DNA of 64,000 bases from Micromonospora musae (lineage in GTDB: Bacteria > Actinomycetota > Actinomycetes > Mycobacteriales > Micromonosporaceae), in NCBI RefSeq assembly GCF_003626635.1, contig NZ_RAZT01000011.1:124001-188000 (forward strand), written 5' to 3'. The position numbers were made by a program, and so were the translations under genes. Below are positions 41,156 to 50,051 of the stretch, one piece after another. The stretch's first letter is position 1, and each line of letters starts with the position of its first letter. Under the pieces are notes generated by a model. The model did not search any database, was not told where the DNA came from, and saw only the letters and a list, made by a program, of their open reading frames with translations.

Positions 41156-42400
41156 TCAGGGGGTGCGCAGCTCCACCAGGGTGATCTGGGGTGGCGCGCC
41201 GACGCGGACCGGCGGGCCCCAGAAGCCGGCGCCGTTGGTGACGTACACCTTCGTGCCGTCTACCTCGCCCAGGCCGGAGACGATCGGCTGCTCCAGCCCG
41301 ACCGCCAGGTTGAACGGCACGATCTGTCCACCGTGGGTGTGCCCGGACAGTTGCAGGTCCACGCCGTACTTCGCCGCCTCCACCGCCGCGACCGGCTGGT
41401 GTGCGAGGAGCACCACCGGGCGGGACGGGTCCCGGTCGCCGAGCGCCGCCCCGTAGTCGGGACCGGCGGCGAGGCCGGTACCGCTGCCGGAGACGTCGTT
41501 GACGCCGGCCAGATCCAGTACGCCGCCCTGGGCGGGGACCTCCACCCGCCGGTTCTGCAGCACCCGCAGCCCGAGCCGGTCCAGCTCCTGCACCCACTCC
41601 TCCACCCCGGAGTAGTACTCGTGGTTGCCGGTCACGAAGTAGCTGCCGTAGCGGGAACGCAGATCGCGCAGCGGCGCCGCCGCCTCGCCGAGCTCGGCGA
41701 CCGTGCCGTCGACGAGGTCACCGACGACCGCCACGAGGTCCGCGTCGATCCGGTTGATCGTGGCCACGATGCGTTCGGTGTGCGCCCGGCCGAGCAGCGG
41801 TCCCAGGTGGATGTCGGAGACCGTGGCGATGCGCAGGCCGTCCATGCTGCGGGGGAGCTTGGCCAGCGGGATGCGTACCCGGTCCAGCTCGGGCGGGCCG
41901 AGGGCGGTGCGGACGCCGTACCCGGTGATCCCGGCGGCCGTGAGCCCGGCGAAGATGGCGGCCCCACGGGACAGCAGCAACCGGCGCGACGGGTCGTGGT
42001 CGGGCTGGTCGACCGCCGCGGCGGCCGGCGGGTCGGCGGGCCCGGCGCCGCCCACCAGCACCGGCTCAGGAGCGGCGGTCGTGGGCTCGGCGGTGACCAC
42101 CCGGCGGCGCAGCGCCAGCCGGGCCGCCAGCATCGGCACCTCGAGCGCCAGCAGCAGCACCAGCAGGTAGAACATCAGCGCGAGCCAGAGGTAGCCGGGC
42201 CAGGCCAGCCAGTAGAGCTCGGCCCGGGTACCCGCCATCGTGGCCGGCACGAGCACGGCGAGCACCACGGCGACGATGCCGCCGATGCGTCGCCAGCGCC
42301 CCGGCCGGGTGGTGTCCCGGACCAGGCGCTTCCACAGGTAGAGATGGAGCAGGCCGGTGATCAGGGCGAGGGTGCCCACGAACCCCAGAGCCGACAGCAC
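41156..42400 (-). CDS. Membrane-associated metallophosphoesterase
   Basis: A 414-residue protein. Residues 1-100 have three to four hydrophobic helices. A further hydrophobic stretch, possibly TAT-like, follows (RRLLLSRGAAIFAGLTAAG). The calcineurin-like domain spans about 155-414 with the full metal-binding set: ATVSDIHLGPL, VVGDLVDG, VTGNHEYYSG, LLAHQP and LSGHTHGGQ. It probably acts outside the membrane on a phosphodiester or lipid pyrophosphate; substrate unknown. The GTG at 42400 follows GGGAGG. It is the last gene of a leftward group with moaA and moaD, which may be coincidental. Confidence 0.9.
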   Translation of the reverse strand: MLSALGFVGTLALITGLLHLYLWKRLVRDTTRPGRWRRIGGIVAVVLAVLVPATMAGTRAELYWLAWPGYLWLALMFYLLVLLLALEVPMLAARLALRRRVVTAEPTTAAPEPVLVGGAGPADPPAAAAVDQPDHDPSRRLLLSRGAAIFAGLTAAGITGYGVRTALGPPELDRVRIPLAKLPRSMDGLRIATVSDIHLGPLLGRAHTERIVATINRIDADLVAVVGDLVDGTVAELGEAAAPLRDLRSRYGSYFVTGNHEYYSGVEEWVQELDRLGLRVLQNRRVEVPAQGGVLDLAGVNDVSGSGTGLAAGPDYGAALGDRDPSRPVVLLAHQPVAAVEAAKYGVDLQLSGHTHGGQIVPFNLAVGLEQPIVSGLGEVDGTKVYVTNGAGFWGPPVRVGAPPQITLVELRTP

Positions 42401-42410
42401 ACGTCCTCCC

Positions 42411-42686
42411 TCAGCCGCCCGCGAAAGGGGGCAGGACGTCGATCGTCGCCCCGGCCGGCAGCGGTGTGCGTCGATCATGACAGACCAGTCCGTCGACGAG
42501 GAAACTCGCCACCCGCAGTACGGCCGCGAGCCGCTCACCGTGACGTAAGGCCAGCTCAGCGGCGATGCCGTCGAGCGACTCCCCGGCTGGGACGAGCTCC
42601 TCGCTCCGGCCGGCGGCGGCCCGTGCCCCGGCGAAGTAGCGGACGGTGAGCGTCGCGGTGGTGGTCGGCGACATCCGGTCGGTCAC
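42411..42686 (-). CDS. moaD: Molybdopterin synthase sulfur carrier subunit
   Basis: A 91-residue ubiquitin-like sulfur carrier. It has LTVRYFAGARAAAGR at the N-terminus, FLVDGLVCHDR in the middle, and ends in VLPPFAGG with the C-terminal Gly-Gly that is thiocarboxylated. GGAGG is 6 bases before the GTG at 42686; a GTG at 42692 overlapping the moaA stop and an ATG at 42674 are alternatives. It is cotranscribed with moaA. Its partner MoaE is in the rightward moeA-moaE pair. No MoeB-type activating enzyme is nearby. Confidence 0.93.
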   Translation of the reverse strand: MTDRMSPTTTATLTVRYFAGARAAAGRSEELVPAGESLDGIAAELALRHGERLAAVLRVASFLVDGLVCHDRRTPLPAGATIDVLPPFAGG

Positions 42687-42688
42687 GG

Positions 42689-43702
42689 TCACCCTCCGAT
42701 CGCCGACATGGGCCGGGCAGGTTGCAGGAAGGTCGGGTCGTCGATGCCGTGACCGGCCCGCTTTCCCCACATCGCCCGGCGCCAGCGGTCGGCCAGGTCC
42801 TCGTCGTCCGCCCCGGCACGCAGCGCGCCACGCAGGTCGGACTCCTCGGTGGCGAAGAGGCAGGCGCGGACCTGTCCGTCGGCGGTGAGCCGGGTGCGGT
42901 CGCAGTCGCCGCAGAACGGGCGGGTGACGCTGGCGATCACTCCGACCCGAGCCGGGCCGCCGTCGACCAGCCAGGTCTCGGCCGGTGCCGACCCCCGCTC
43001 GGCGGGATCGGTACGCAGGTCGAACTCGCGCCGCAGCGACGCGAGGATCTCGTCGGCGGTGACCATGGCGGCCCGGTCCCAGCCGTGCTGCGCGTCCAGC
43101 GGCATCTGCTCGATGAACCGCAGCTCGTAGCCGTGGGCGAGGGCGAAGCGGAGCAGCGCGGGCGCCTCGTCGTCGTTGACCCCGCGCATCAGCACGCTGT
43201 TGATCTTCACGGGGGTGAGGCCGGCGGCCGCCGCCCCGGCCATGCCGGCCAGTACGGCGTCGAGACGCGGACGGCGGGTCAGCTCGGTGAACCGGTCGGG
43301 GTCCAGGGTGTCCAGCGACACGTTCACCCGGTCGAGACCGGCGGCGCGCAGCGCCGGGGCGAGCCGGTCCAGGCCGATGCCGTTGGTGGTCAGCGAGATC
43401 CTCGGACGCGGGTCGAGCGCGGCCACCGCGGCCACGATGCCGACCAGCCCGGGGCGGATCAGCGGCTCGCCGCCGGTGAACCGCACCTCGGTCACGCCCA
43501 GCCGCCGCACGGCCACGCCGACCAGCCGCACGATCTCGTCGTCGGTGAGCAGCTCCGGCCCGGCCAGCCAGGGCAGCCCCTCGGCCGGCATGCAGTAGGT
43601 ACAGCGCAGGTTGCACTTGTCGGTCAACGAAACGCGCAGGTCCCGGGCGACTCGGTCGTACCGGTCGACGAGGACGCCGTCGCGCGGGTGGGCGGCCTTC
43701 AC
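42689..43702 (-). CDS. moaA: GTP 3',8-cyclase (radical SAM)
   Basis: A 337-residue enzyme of the first step of molybdenum cofactor synthesis. The N-terminal radical SAM cluster motif is CNLRCTYCMPAEG. The second [4Fe-4S] cluster is bound by CGDCDRTRLTADGQVRACLF near the C-terminus, and the essential C-terminal Gly-Gly is present (SAIGG). SLTTNGIGLDRL and RFIEQMPLDAQHGW are also family segments. The GTG at 43702 overlaps the stop of the upstream kinase-like gene (GTGA), so the two are coupled; a much longer open frame upstream is not coding. Confidence 0.97.
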   Translation of the reverse strand: MKAAHPRDGVLVDRYDRVARDLRVSLTDKCNLRCTYCMPAEGLPWLAGPELLTDDEIVRLVGVAVRRLGVTEVRFTGGEPLIRPGLVGIVAAVAALDPRPRISLTTNGIGLDRLAPALRAAGLDRVNVSLDTLDPDRFTELTRRPRLDAVLAGMAGAAAAGLTPVKINSVLMRGVNDDEAPALLRFALAHGYELRFIEQMPLDAQHGWDRAAMVTADEILASLRREFDLRTDPAERGSAPAETWLVDGGPARVGVIASVTRPFCGDCDRTRLTADGQVRACLFATEESDLRGALRAGADDEDLADRWRRAMWGKRAGHGIDDPTFLQPARPMSAIGG

Positions 43703-44613
43703 CGGTCGACCGTAGCGTGGTTGAGCCCGGTGAGGGCGGAACGGGCGGTGCGGTTGACCGCATCGCGGTAGGTGGCGCCGAAGAGGGCGCTGTGCACGAG
43801 CAGCAGGTGCAGCTGGTGCAGCGGCACGCGTTCCCGCCATCCGTCGGCCAGCGGCCAGGCCTGCTGGTAGGCGTCGAGGATGCGGTCCAGGTAGGGTGCC
43901 CCGCCGAAGAGCGCCAGCTGGGCGAGGTCGGTCTCCCGGTGCCCGCCGTGCGCGGCCGGGTCCACCAGCCAGGCCCGCTCGTCGGCGGCCCAGAGCACGT
44001 TGCCCGGCCACAGGTCACCGTGGATCCGCGCCGGCGGCTCGTCGCCGCCGAACTCGCCGATCCGCTCGACGACCTTCTCCACCACGGAGATCTCGGCGGC
44101 GGTCAGTGCGCCGTTCTCCACCGAGCGGCGCAGGTACGGGGTGAGCCGCCGGTTCGCGAACCACTGCGACCAGGGGCCGTGGTCGGGGGTGTTGTCCTGC
44201 GGCAACGCCCCGATGAAGCCGTTCCAGGGCGCTCCGAAGCTCTGCGCGCCGGCCCGGTGCAGGGCGGCCAGGTCCCGCCCGAGGCGTTCGGCCGCCTCCG
44301 GGGTCGGCTCACCGGGCTCTACCCAAGCGAGCGCGAGCAGCTCCGGCAGCGCCACGATCACCTCCGGCACCGGGACCGCGGCGGCGTCCCGCAGCCACTG
44401 CAGCCCGGCGGCCTCAGCGGTGAAGAAGCCGTCCGGGGCGGGGCGGTCGGTCCGCTCCGGCCAGGTCTTGGTGAAGATCGAGTGACCGTCGTCGAGCGTC
44501 AGCCGGGACGCGGCGCAGATGTCACCGCCGGAGACCGGGGTCTCGCGGATCCGCTGGTGGGTGAGGAAGGTCGGCAGCTGGGCCGGGTGCGCCCGCAGAT
44601 ACGCGAGGTCCAT
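43699..44613 (-). CDS. Fructosamine kinase-family protein
   Basis: A 304-residue protein of the fructosamine-3-kinase/APH fold. Motifs: GGDICAAS near the N-terminus (as in the GGSIN/GGCIN loop), FTKTW with the nucleotide-binding Lys, RIHGDLWPGNVLW with the catalytic Asp, and LVDPAAHGGHRETDLAQLALFGG with the metal-binding DPA. It probably phosphorylates glycated amines to trigger deglycation. The ATG is 6 bases after TACGGT. It heads the group with moaA, moaD and the metallophosphoesterase. Confidence 0.92.
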   Translation of the reverse strand: MDLAYLRAHPAQLPTFLTHQRIRETPVSGGDICAASRLTLDDGHSIFTKTWPERTDRPAPDGFFTAEAAGLQWLRDAAAVPVPEVIVALPELLALAWVEPGEPTPEAAERLGRDLAALHRAGAQSFGAPWNGFIGALPQDNTPDHGPWSQWFANRRLTPYLRRSVENGALTAAEISVVEKVVERIGEFGGDEPPARIHGDLWPGNVLWAADERAWLVDPAAHGGHRETDLAQLALFGGAPYLDRILDAYQQAWPLADGWRERVPLHQLHLLLVHSALFGATYRDAVNRTARSALTGLNHATVDR

Positions 44614-44780
44614 TACCGCACCGTAACTTGTCCGACCGACCTTCCGCCCGCCACCGGCCGGTCCGCTGCCGCTGCGCAGAGCCGCCCGCCCGGCTCCGCG
44701 CGCCCTCGTACCCGGGTGCGGCAGGCGCACCCGGATGAGTGGTCGTGATCGGGACTGAGCTGGGAAAACACGCTGCGTGA

Positions 44781-44808
44781 CTGTGGACGACGGGCGTGTC
44801 GTCCACAG
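44781..44808. promoter_or_regulatory. Palindrome CTGTGGACGAC upstream of the DUF4192 gene
   Basis: Perfect 11-bp arms (44781-44791 and 44798-44808) with a 6-base spacer, 40 bases before the ATG. The half-site overlaps the DnaA-box core GTCCACA. It is a likely operator or DnaA-binding site. Confidence 0.5.
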
Positions 44809-44848
44809 GGGGCTGCGGAGCGTACCCGCCCGGTCGCAGGCTGCCGAC

Positions 44849-45895
44849 ATGGCCTCGACCGAACTTCCCCGCCTCGCCGTACGCTCGCCCGCCGACCTGA
44901 TCGCCGCCGTGCCGTACCTGCTCGGCTTCCACCCCGCCGAGAGCGTGGTCGTGGTGGCGATGCGCGGCCGACGGGTCGTCTTCGCCGCCCGGGCTGACCT
45001 GCCCGACCCGGCCGAGGATCCGGGCGCTCCGCTGCGGCACCTCGCCCACGTCGTCGGGCGGCAACGCGCCGACGCCGCCACCGTGGTCGGCTACGGGCCG
45101 GCCCACCGGGTCACTCCCGCCGTCGATGCGGCCCGCGACGCGCTCGCCGAGGCCGGGCTGGTCCTGCTCGACGCGCTGCGCGTGACCGACGGCCGGTGGT
45201 GGTCCTACCTCTGCGACGAGGCGGGCTGCTGCCCACCCGAGGGCCGGCGGTACGACCCGGGCGCCAGTGAGATCACCGCCTCGGCCGTCTACGCCGGCCA
45301 GGTGGCCCTCCCCGACCGCGACGCGTTGGTGGCGCAGGTGGCGCCGGTGGACGGGGCGGCGCGCGAGGCGATGCGGCGGGCCACCGCCGAGGCGGAGCAG
45401 CGGCTGGCGCGCCTGCTCGGGGAGGCCCCCGCCGACGACCCGCTCGGCGGGGGCCCGGTGCGGGCGGCCGGGGTGGCCGCCGTTCGGGAGGCGCTGCGCC
45501 GGCAGCGTCGGGGTGAGCGCCTCGGCGACGACGAGGTGGCCTGGCTCAGCCTGCTGCTGACCCGGGTGTCGGTACGCGACCACGCCTGGGAACGCACCGA
45601 CGGGCGGGACCGGGACATCCGGCTCTGGACCGATGTGCTGCGCCGGGCCGAACCGGAGCTGATCGCCGCCCCGGCGAGTCTGCTGGCCTTCGCCGCCTGG
45701 CGCGCGGGCCAGGGGGCCTTGGCGGCGGTCGCCCTGGAACGGGCGCTGGCCGAGCACCCCGACTACTCGCTCGCGCTGCTCCTCGACGACCTGCTCCGTC
45801 GCGGCGTACCCCCCTCGGAGCTGGACGGCTGGCCGGTGGTCGGGCCGCCGGGGGTGGTCGCCAGCCGGCGGAGAAGGCGTCGCCCGGCCCGGTGA
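44849..45895 (+). CDS. DUF4192 domain-containing protein
   Basis: A 348-residue cytoplasmic protein of the actinobacterial DUF4192 family. The signature is at the N-terminus: RLAVRSPADLIAAVPYLLGF, then HPAESVVVVAMRG. Later SYLCDEAGCCPPEGRRYDPGAS and the C-terminal ASLLAFAAWRAGQGALA are also family features. Function unknown. The ATG at 44849 is chosen because it starts at the family N-terminus and follows a CAGGCT box by 6 bases; an in-frame GTG at 44777 lies before the palindrome. Confidence 0.93.
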   Translation: MASTELPRLAVRSPADLIAAVPYLLGFHPAESVVVVAMRGRRVVFAARADLPDPAEDPGAPLRHLAHVVGRQRADAATVVGYGPAHRVTPAVDAARDALAEAGLVLLDALRVTDGRWWSYLCDEAGCCPPEGRRYDPGASEITASAVYAGQVALPDRDALVAQVAPVDGAAREAMRRATAEAEQRLARLLGEAPADDPLGGGPVRAAGVAAVREALRRQRRGERLGDDEVAWLSLLLTRVSVRDHAWERTDGRDRDIRLWTDVLRRAEPELIAAPASLLAFAAWRAGQGALAAVALERALAEHPDYSLALLLDDLLRRGVPPSELDGWPVVGPPGVVASRRRRRRPAR

Positions 45896-46082
45896 GGCGG
45901 AACGCGCCTCCGTCGCCGCCGGAGGAAGCCGTGGCCGAGGCGCAGATCCGCTCCGCCCGAGTCTCCGCGGAGCGCGACGCCGTCCCCCGAACGATGTACG
46001 CCGTCTTCGTTCCCCGGGCCGACTCGACAGGGGTGGGCCCGCCCGAGAATCGATACGTGATCAGACTCCCCTCGACACCCCG

Positions 46083-46778
46083 ATGAGCGTCGGCCTGCTG
46101 CTGGCGCTCGCCGGGCTGGCGCTGATCGACAGCACCAGCATCGGCACGCTCTTCATTCCGGTCTGGTTGCTGCTCGCCCCGGGCCGGGTAAACGTCGCGC
46201 GCATCCTCACGTACCTCGGGACGATCGCCGGCTTCTACCTGCTGGTCGGGCTGCTGCTGGTCTGGGGTGGCACCCGGCTCGCCGAGGCGCTGGGCGGCGC
46301 GCTCGATCAGCGGCCGGTGCTCTGGGCGCAGCTCGCGCTCGGGGTCGGGCTGTTCGCGATCAGCTTCCGCTACGACGGCAAGCGGCGACGCCGCTCCGGC
46401 GGGGTGCTGCGCTGGCGGGACCGGGCCACCTCCGGCGACTCCTCCCCCCGGTGGCTGGTCGGGTTGGCGCTGCTCGCCGCGCTGGCCGAAGTGGCGACCA
46501 TGCTGCCGTACCTGGGCGCGGTGAGCCTGCTGGCATCGGCCGACGTGGGCGGTCCCGCAGTGGTAGCCGTACTGGCCGGCTACTGCCTGATCATGGTGGT
46601 GCCCGCGGTGCTGCTGCTCGGCGTCCGGGTGGCGTTCCCGGCGCGGGTCGAGCCGCTGCTCAACCGGCTCAACACCTGGATCACCGAGAAGTCGGGCAGC
46701 ATGCTCGGCTGGGTCCTCGGCATCGCCGGCTTCCTGCTGGCCCGCGACGCCCTCGCCCGGCTCGAGCTGTTCGGCTGA
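46083..46778 (+). CDS. GAP/Sap-family membrane protein
   Basis: A 231-residue protein with six hydrophobic segments. The first helix region LALIDSTSIGTLFIPVWLL and the PYLGAVSLLASADVGG segment match the GAP (Sap, sulfolipid-addressing) family of actinobacteria. Members help move surface glycolipids in mycobacteria; whether this one does is unknown. The ATG at 46083 begins the family similarity; no clear Shine-Dalgarno. The 187-base gap before it holds nothing I can recognise. Confidence 0.85.
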   Translation: MSVGLLLALAGLALIDSTSIGTLFIPVWLLLAPGRVNVARILTYLGTIAGFYLLVGLLLVWGGTRLAEALGGALDQRPVLWAQLALGVGLFAISFRYDGKRRRRSGGVLRWRDRATSGDSSPRWLVGLALLAALAEVATMLPYLGAVSLLASADVGGPAVVAVLAGYCLIMVVPAVLLLGVRVAFPARVEPLLNRLNTWITEKSGSMLGWVLGIAGFLLARDALARLELFG

Positions 46779-46865
46779 CGGAAGGCCGCGGGCCCCGCGA
46801 GGCGACCGGGCGGCGAGGGTCCGGCGGCTGCCCGCCCGCCGCTCGGTCGGCCGGCGACACACGCC

Positions 46866-47720
46866 CTAGCTCACGACCACCCGTTCGGGGCGCGCGTAGA
46901 CGTTCATCGTCCGGCCCCGGAGGAAGCCGACCAGCGTCATCCCGGCCTCCTCGGCGAGGTCGACGGCGAGGCTGCTCGGCGCGGAGACCGCCGCGAGCAA
47001 CGGCAGACCCGCCATCCACGCCTTCTGCGTCAGCTCGAAGCTCGCCCGCCCGGAGACCATCAACAGGTGCCCGGCGAGCGGGAGCCGTCGCTCGCGTACC
47101 GCCCAGCCGATCACCTTGTCCACGGCGTTGTGCCGGCCCACGTCCTCGCGGAGCACCACCAGCTCCCCGTCCGACGTGAAGAGGCCGGCCGCGTGCAGAC
47201 CGCCGGTGCGCTCGAAGCCGCGCTGCGCCGCGCGCAGCCGCTCCGGCAGCTCGGCGAGGAGCGCGGCCGGCACCGTCACCGGGTCGTCGTGGACGGGGAA
47301 GAGCGATCGGGTCCGGACCGCGTCGATGCTGGCCTTGCCGCAGACGCCGCACGAGCTGGTGGTGTAGAAGTTCCGGGCCGGGTCGGTCGCCGGCTCCGGC
47401 ACGCCGGGCGCGAGCACCACGTCCACCACGTTGTACGTGTTGGGGGTCTCCGCCCCGGCGCAGAGCTGGGCGGTGTGCACGTCGTCGGCCGAGCGGATCA
47501 GACCCTCGGTCAGCAGGAAGCCGATCGCCAGGTCGAGGTCGTCGCCGGGGGTACGCATGGTCACCGCGAGCGGCCGGCGTCGGCCGGGGCCGGCGGGGCC
47601 CACCCGGATCTCGAGCGGTTCCTCCACCGAGAGGTTGTCCGGCCGCCGGACCGAGGTGCGGCCCTGCACCGCGTCGAGGTCGATCCGGATCACGCCACGT
47701 CGCTCTGTCGCCCGTCCCAC
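46866..47720 (-). CDS. fdhD: Formate dehydrogenase accessory sulfurtransferase
   Basis: A 284-residue protein that passes sulfur to the molybdenum cofactor of formate dehydrogenase. Signatures: VEEPLEIRVG, DDLDLAIGFLLTEGLI, TTSSCGVCGKASIDAV with the CxxC catalytic pair, VREDVGRHNAVDKVIGWA and LVSGRASFELTQKAWMAG in pieces. The GTG at 47720 follows CAGGAT by 6 bases; the long open frame beyond is not coding. It is divergent from mobA, with 51 bases between the starts. No formate dehydrogenase gene lies in the window. Confidence 0.95.
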   Translation of the reverse strand: MGRATERRGVIRIDLDAVQGRTSVRRPDNLSVEEPLEIRVGPAGPGRRRPLAVTMRTPGDDLDLAIGFLLTEGLIRSADDVHTAQLCAGAETPNTYNVVDVVLAPGVPEPATDPARNFYTTSSCGVCGKASIDAVRTRSLFPVHDDPVTVPAALLAELPERLRAAQRGFERTGGLHAAGLFTSDGELVVLREDVGRHNAVDKVIGWAVRERRLPLAGHLLMVSGRASFELTQKAWMAGLPLLAAVSAPSSLAVDLAEEAGMTLVGFLRGRTMNVYARPERVVVS

Positions 47721-47771
47721 CCCGACATCCTGCACCCGACGCCGGGGCGTCCGCACGGCTACCGTGACCGG

Positions 47772-48452
47772 ATGGGCCCGTTCCGATCTCCCGCCGCCGT
47801 TCCGGGGCACGCGAGCTCGGACGGCCGTGCCGCTCAGGTCGGGACGGACCCGATGGAGACGTACGCGGCGGTGGTGCTCGCCGGGGGCGCGGCCCGACGG
47901 ATGGGCGGTGTGGACAAGCCCGCCCGGCGGGTCCGCGGCCGGTCCATGCGGGATCGGGTGCTGGCCGCCGTCGCCGACGCCGCCCCGCGCGTCCTGGTCG
48001 GGCCGGCCGACCCGGCTCCGCCCGGCGTACGGGTCACCCGGGAGGAGCCGGCCGGGGCCGGGCCGGTGGCCGCCACGGCGGCCGGTCTCGCTCTGCTCGA
48101 CCCCGACACCGCCCTCGTCGCCCTGCTCGCGGCGGACCTGCCGCTGCTCACCCGGGAGGCGGTCGCCGTCCTGCTGCACGAGCTGACCTCGACCGGTGCC
48201 GACGGTGCCTGTTACGTCGACGAGGAAGGGCGGCGGCAGACGCTCTGCGGGGTGTGGCGGGTTCCCGCGCTTCGGGGCGCACTGGCCGGGCTCGCGAGCG
48301 GTCGTGCGGGTGGGTTGGCCGGTGCCCCCGTACGCGCTCTGCTCGGCGGGCTGACCGTGCGTGAGGTGGCCTGGGTCGGTGCCGGCCCGCCGCCGTGGTT
48401 CGACTGCGACACTGACCAGGACGTACGCCGGGCGGAGGAGTGGGTGCGATGA
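47772..48452 (+). CDS. mobA: Molybdenum cofactor guanylyltransferase
   Basis: A 226-residue nucleotidyltransferase that attaches GMP to molybdopterin. The GTP-binding signature VVLAGGAARRMGGVDKPA starts at about residue 31, followed by GAGPVAATAAGLALL and ALLAADLPLLTREAV (the metal-binding Asp). The ATG at 47772 lies 6 bases after TACCGT, suggesting a leaderless start; an ATG at 47853 would start directly at the domain (199 residues). The stop overlaps the next gene (ATGA). It is divergent from fdhD. Confidence 0.9.
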   Translation: MGPFRSPAAVPGHASSDGRAAQVGTDPMETYAAVVLAGGAARRMGGVDKPARRVRGRSMRDRVLAAVADAAPRVLVGPADPAPPGVRVTREEPAGAGPVAATAAGLALLDPDTALVALLAADLPLLTREAVAVLLHELTSTGADGACYVDEEGRRQTLCGVWRVPALRGALAGLASGRAGGLAGAPVRALLGGLTVREVAWVGAGPPPWFDCDTDQDVRRAEEWVR

Positions 48453-48703
48453 CGGTGATGGACGACTGGGTCACGGCGGCCTGCGCCGAGCTGGGCCTGG
48501 ACCCGGCGCAGGTGCCGGTGCCGGCCGTGCTGAACCTGGCGAAGGACGTCGCCCATCAGGTGCTCCGGCCCGGTGCGCCGGTCTCCGCGTTCCTCCTCGG
48601 GCTGGCCGTGGGACGCGGCGCCGACCCGACGGAGACGGCCGAACGGCTCAGCGCCCTCGCCGCGTCCTGGCCTGTCGAACTGGGTACCGAGACGTCTGCC
48701 TGA
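48449..48703 (+). CDS. DUF6457 domain protein
   Basis: An 84-residue protein with the small DUF6457 domain: MDDWVTAACAELGLD, then LNLAKDVAHQVLRPGAPVSA in pieces and FLLGLAVGRGADP. It is often encoded next to or fused with mobA, and here it overlaps the mobA stop by 4 bases. Its role in cofactor synthesis is unknown; a small helper or carrier role for MobA is inferred from linkage. Confidence 0.9.
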   Translation: MTVMDDWVTAACAELGLDPAQVPVPAVLNLAKDVAHQVLRPGAPVSAFLLGLAVGRGADPTETAERLSALAASWPVELGTETSA

Positions 48704-48793
48704 CCAGTCTCGGGCGGTATGTCCGATCGCTGTCGGCGCTGATTCGTCCTCCGGACCGCGTGGGTAGGGTGGCCGTGACGGACGGAGGCGATC

Positions 48794-49954
48794 ATGACGG
48801 CAGACCACCCCTCGGCGCCGCCCGGTGAACCAGCCGGCGCCGCCTCGGCCCGGCGGACGGAGGTCACCACGGCCCAGGCGGCCGGTGCCACGACCCAGCC
48901 GGAGCATCCGGAGTCGATCCTGCTCGACGAGCCGAGCACCGCGGACCTGCGGGCCAAGGTGACCCAGGCGTGGCAGGAGTTCGCTCGGGCGCTCGCCGAG
49001 CGGCTGCCCACGCTCCCGTCGGGCACCCACGTCGAGCTGACTCTGGACCCGACCGCGTCCGGCACCGGTGACGCGGTCTACTCCATCGGGATCGACGTGG
49101 CCGAGGAGGGGCGGCTCTCCGCGCGGGCCGTCGGGAACGCCGGCCTGCCGGACGGCTACCGGCTGGACCGGGCGGCCGTGGCGGACATGGTCGCGCTCGG
49201 CTGGGCCCCGCCCGGCGTTCTCGACCGATCCGGGGAGTACTTCGGGCTGGACGCGAGCATGGCTCAGTCGGGCCGGATCTCGGCGCTGCTCGCCCGCACC
49301 CTGCGCGACGTCTACGGCGCGCCGCACCCGGCTTTCCTCGTCTACCTGATCCACGACGCGGAGGGGGAGCCGCTGCCCGACGTGCCGCTGGGCACCGCGC
49401 GCAGCGAGTTCGGTCCTGGCCGGGTCTCCGAGGAGGAGCTGGACGAGGCGTTGGTCGAGGCCGTCGCGGCCCAGAGCGAGCAGAACGACGTGCTGGCGTT
49501 GGAGGAGCGCGTCCGCACCGTCGTCTCCACCATGCTGAAGTCCGACTCCGAACGGTTGCAGGTGGACTCGGACGGCGACATCAACATCCGGGCCGGTTCG
49601 GCGATGGTCTTCGTCCGGGTCCGGGACAACCCGCCGCTGGTCGACGTCTTCTCCCCGGTGCTCACCCAGGTCGAGCCGACCGAGCGGCTCTACGTCAAGC
49701 TCTCCGAACTGACCAACCGGATGCCGATCGGCCGCCTCTACTGCGCCGACGACACGGTTTGGGCCTCCATCCCCGTCTTCGGCCGCAACTTCCAGCCCAC
49801 CCATCTCATGCTGGCCGTGCAGGTGATGACCGGGCTCGCCGACGAGCTGGACGACCGGCTGCACGGCGAGTTCGGCGGGAAGCGGTTCTTCGGCGACGGT
49901 GACAAGGCGACCCGCGCCGGCGACGGCGAGCACCGCACCGGCATGTACCTCTGA
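48794..49954 (+). CDS. TY-Chap/YbjN-like peptide-binding chaperone domain protein
   Basis: A 386-residue cytoplasmic protein. After about 45 disordered residues, an N-terminal alpha/beta domain holds TADLRAKVTQAWQEFARALAE and VVELTLDP-like strands (about 50-190). A YbjN/CesT-like domain follows (about 240-375): VRTVVSTMLKSDSERLQVDSDGDI in pieces, LYVKLSELTNRMPIGRLYCADDTVW and MLAVQVMTGLADELDDRL. This plan matches TY-Chap proteins proposed to chaperone secreted or phosphorylated clients. The ATG has GGAGGC 8 bases upstream, and a TAGGGT box lies further upstream. Confidence 0.75.
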   Translation: MTADHPSAPPGEPAGAASARRTEVTTAQAAGATTQPEHPESILLDEPSTADLRAKVTQAWQEFARALAERLPTLPSGTHVELTLDPTASGTGDAVYSIGIDVAEEGRLSARAVGNAGLPDGYRLDRAAVADMVALGWAPPGVLDRSGEYFGLDASMAQSGRISALLARTLRDVYGAPHPAFLVYLIHDAEGEPLPDVPLGTARSEFGPGRVSEEELDEALVEAVAAQSEQNDVLALEERVRTVVSTMLKSDSERLQVDSDGDINIRAGSAMVFVRVRDNPPLVDVFSPVLTQVEPTERLYVKLSELTNRMPIGRLYCADDTVWASIPVFGRNFQPTHLMLAVQVMTGLADELDDRLHGEFGGKRFFGDGDKATRAGDGEHRTGMYL

Positions 49955-49995
49955 CCGGCGTCCCGGCCCCGTGCGGGCCGGACCCTCGGGTCGAG

Positions 49996-50038
49996 GCGGG
50001 TGGGGCCCGGAAGCCCCGGCTTGCCGGGCCCCACCCGC
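49996..50038. terminator. Terminator-like hairpin between convergent genes
   Basis: Perfect 15-bp arms (49996-50010, 50024-50038); the loop contains a second small stem. It lies between two convergent stops. Confidence 0.7.
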
Positions 50039-50051
50039 TGGGGAGGGAGAA

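Noticed and set aside
45892..46086. 64-codon frame between the DUF4192 and GAP-family genes
   Set aside because: No family resemblance and no ribosome binding site; it overlaps both neighbours.
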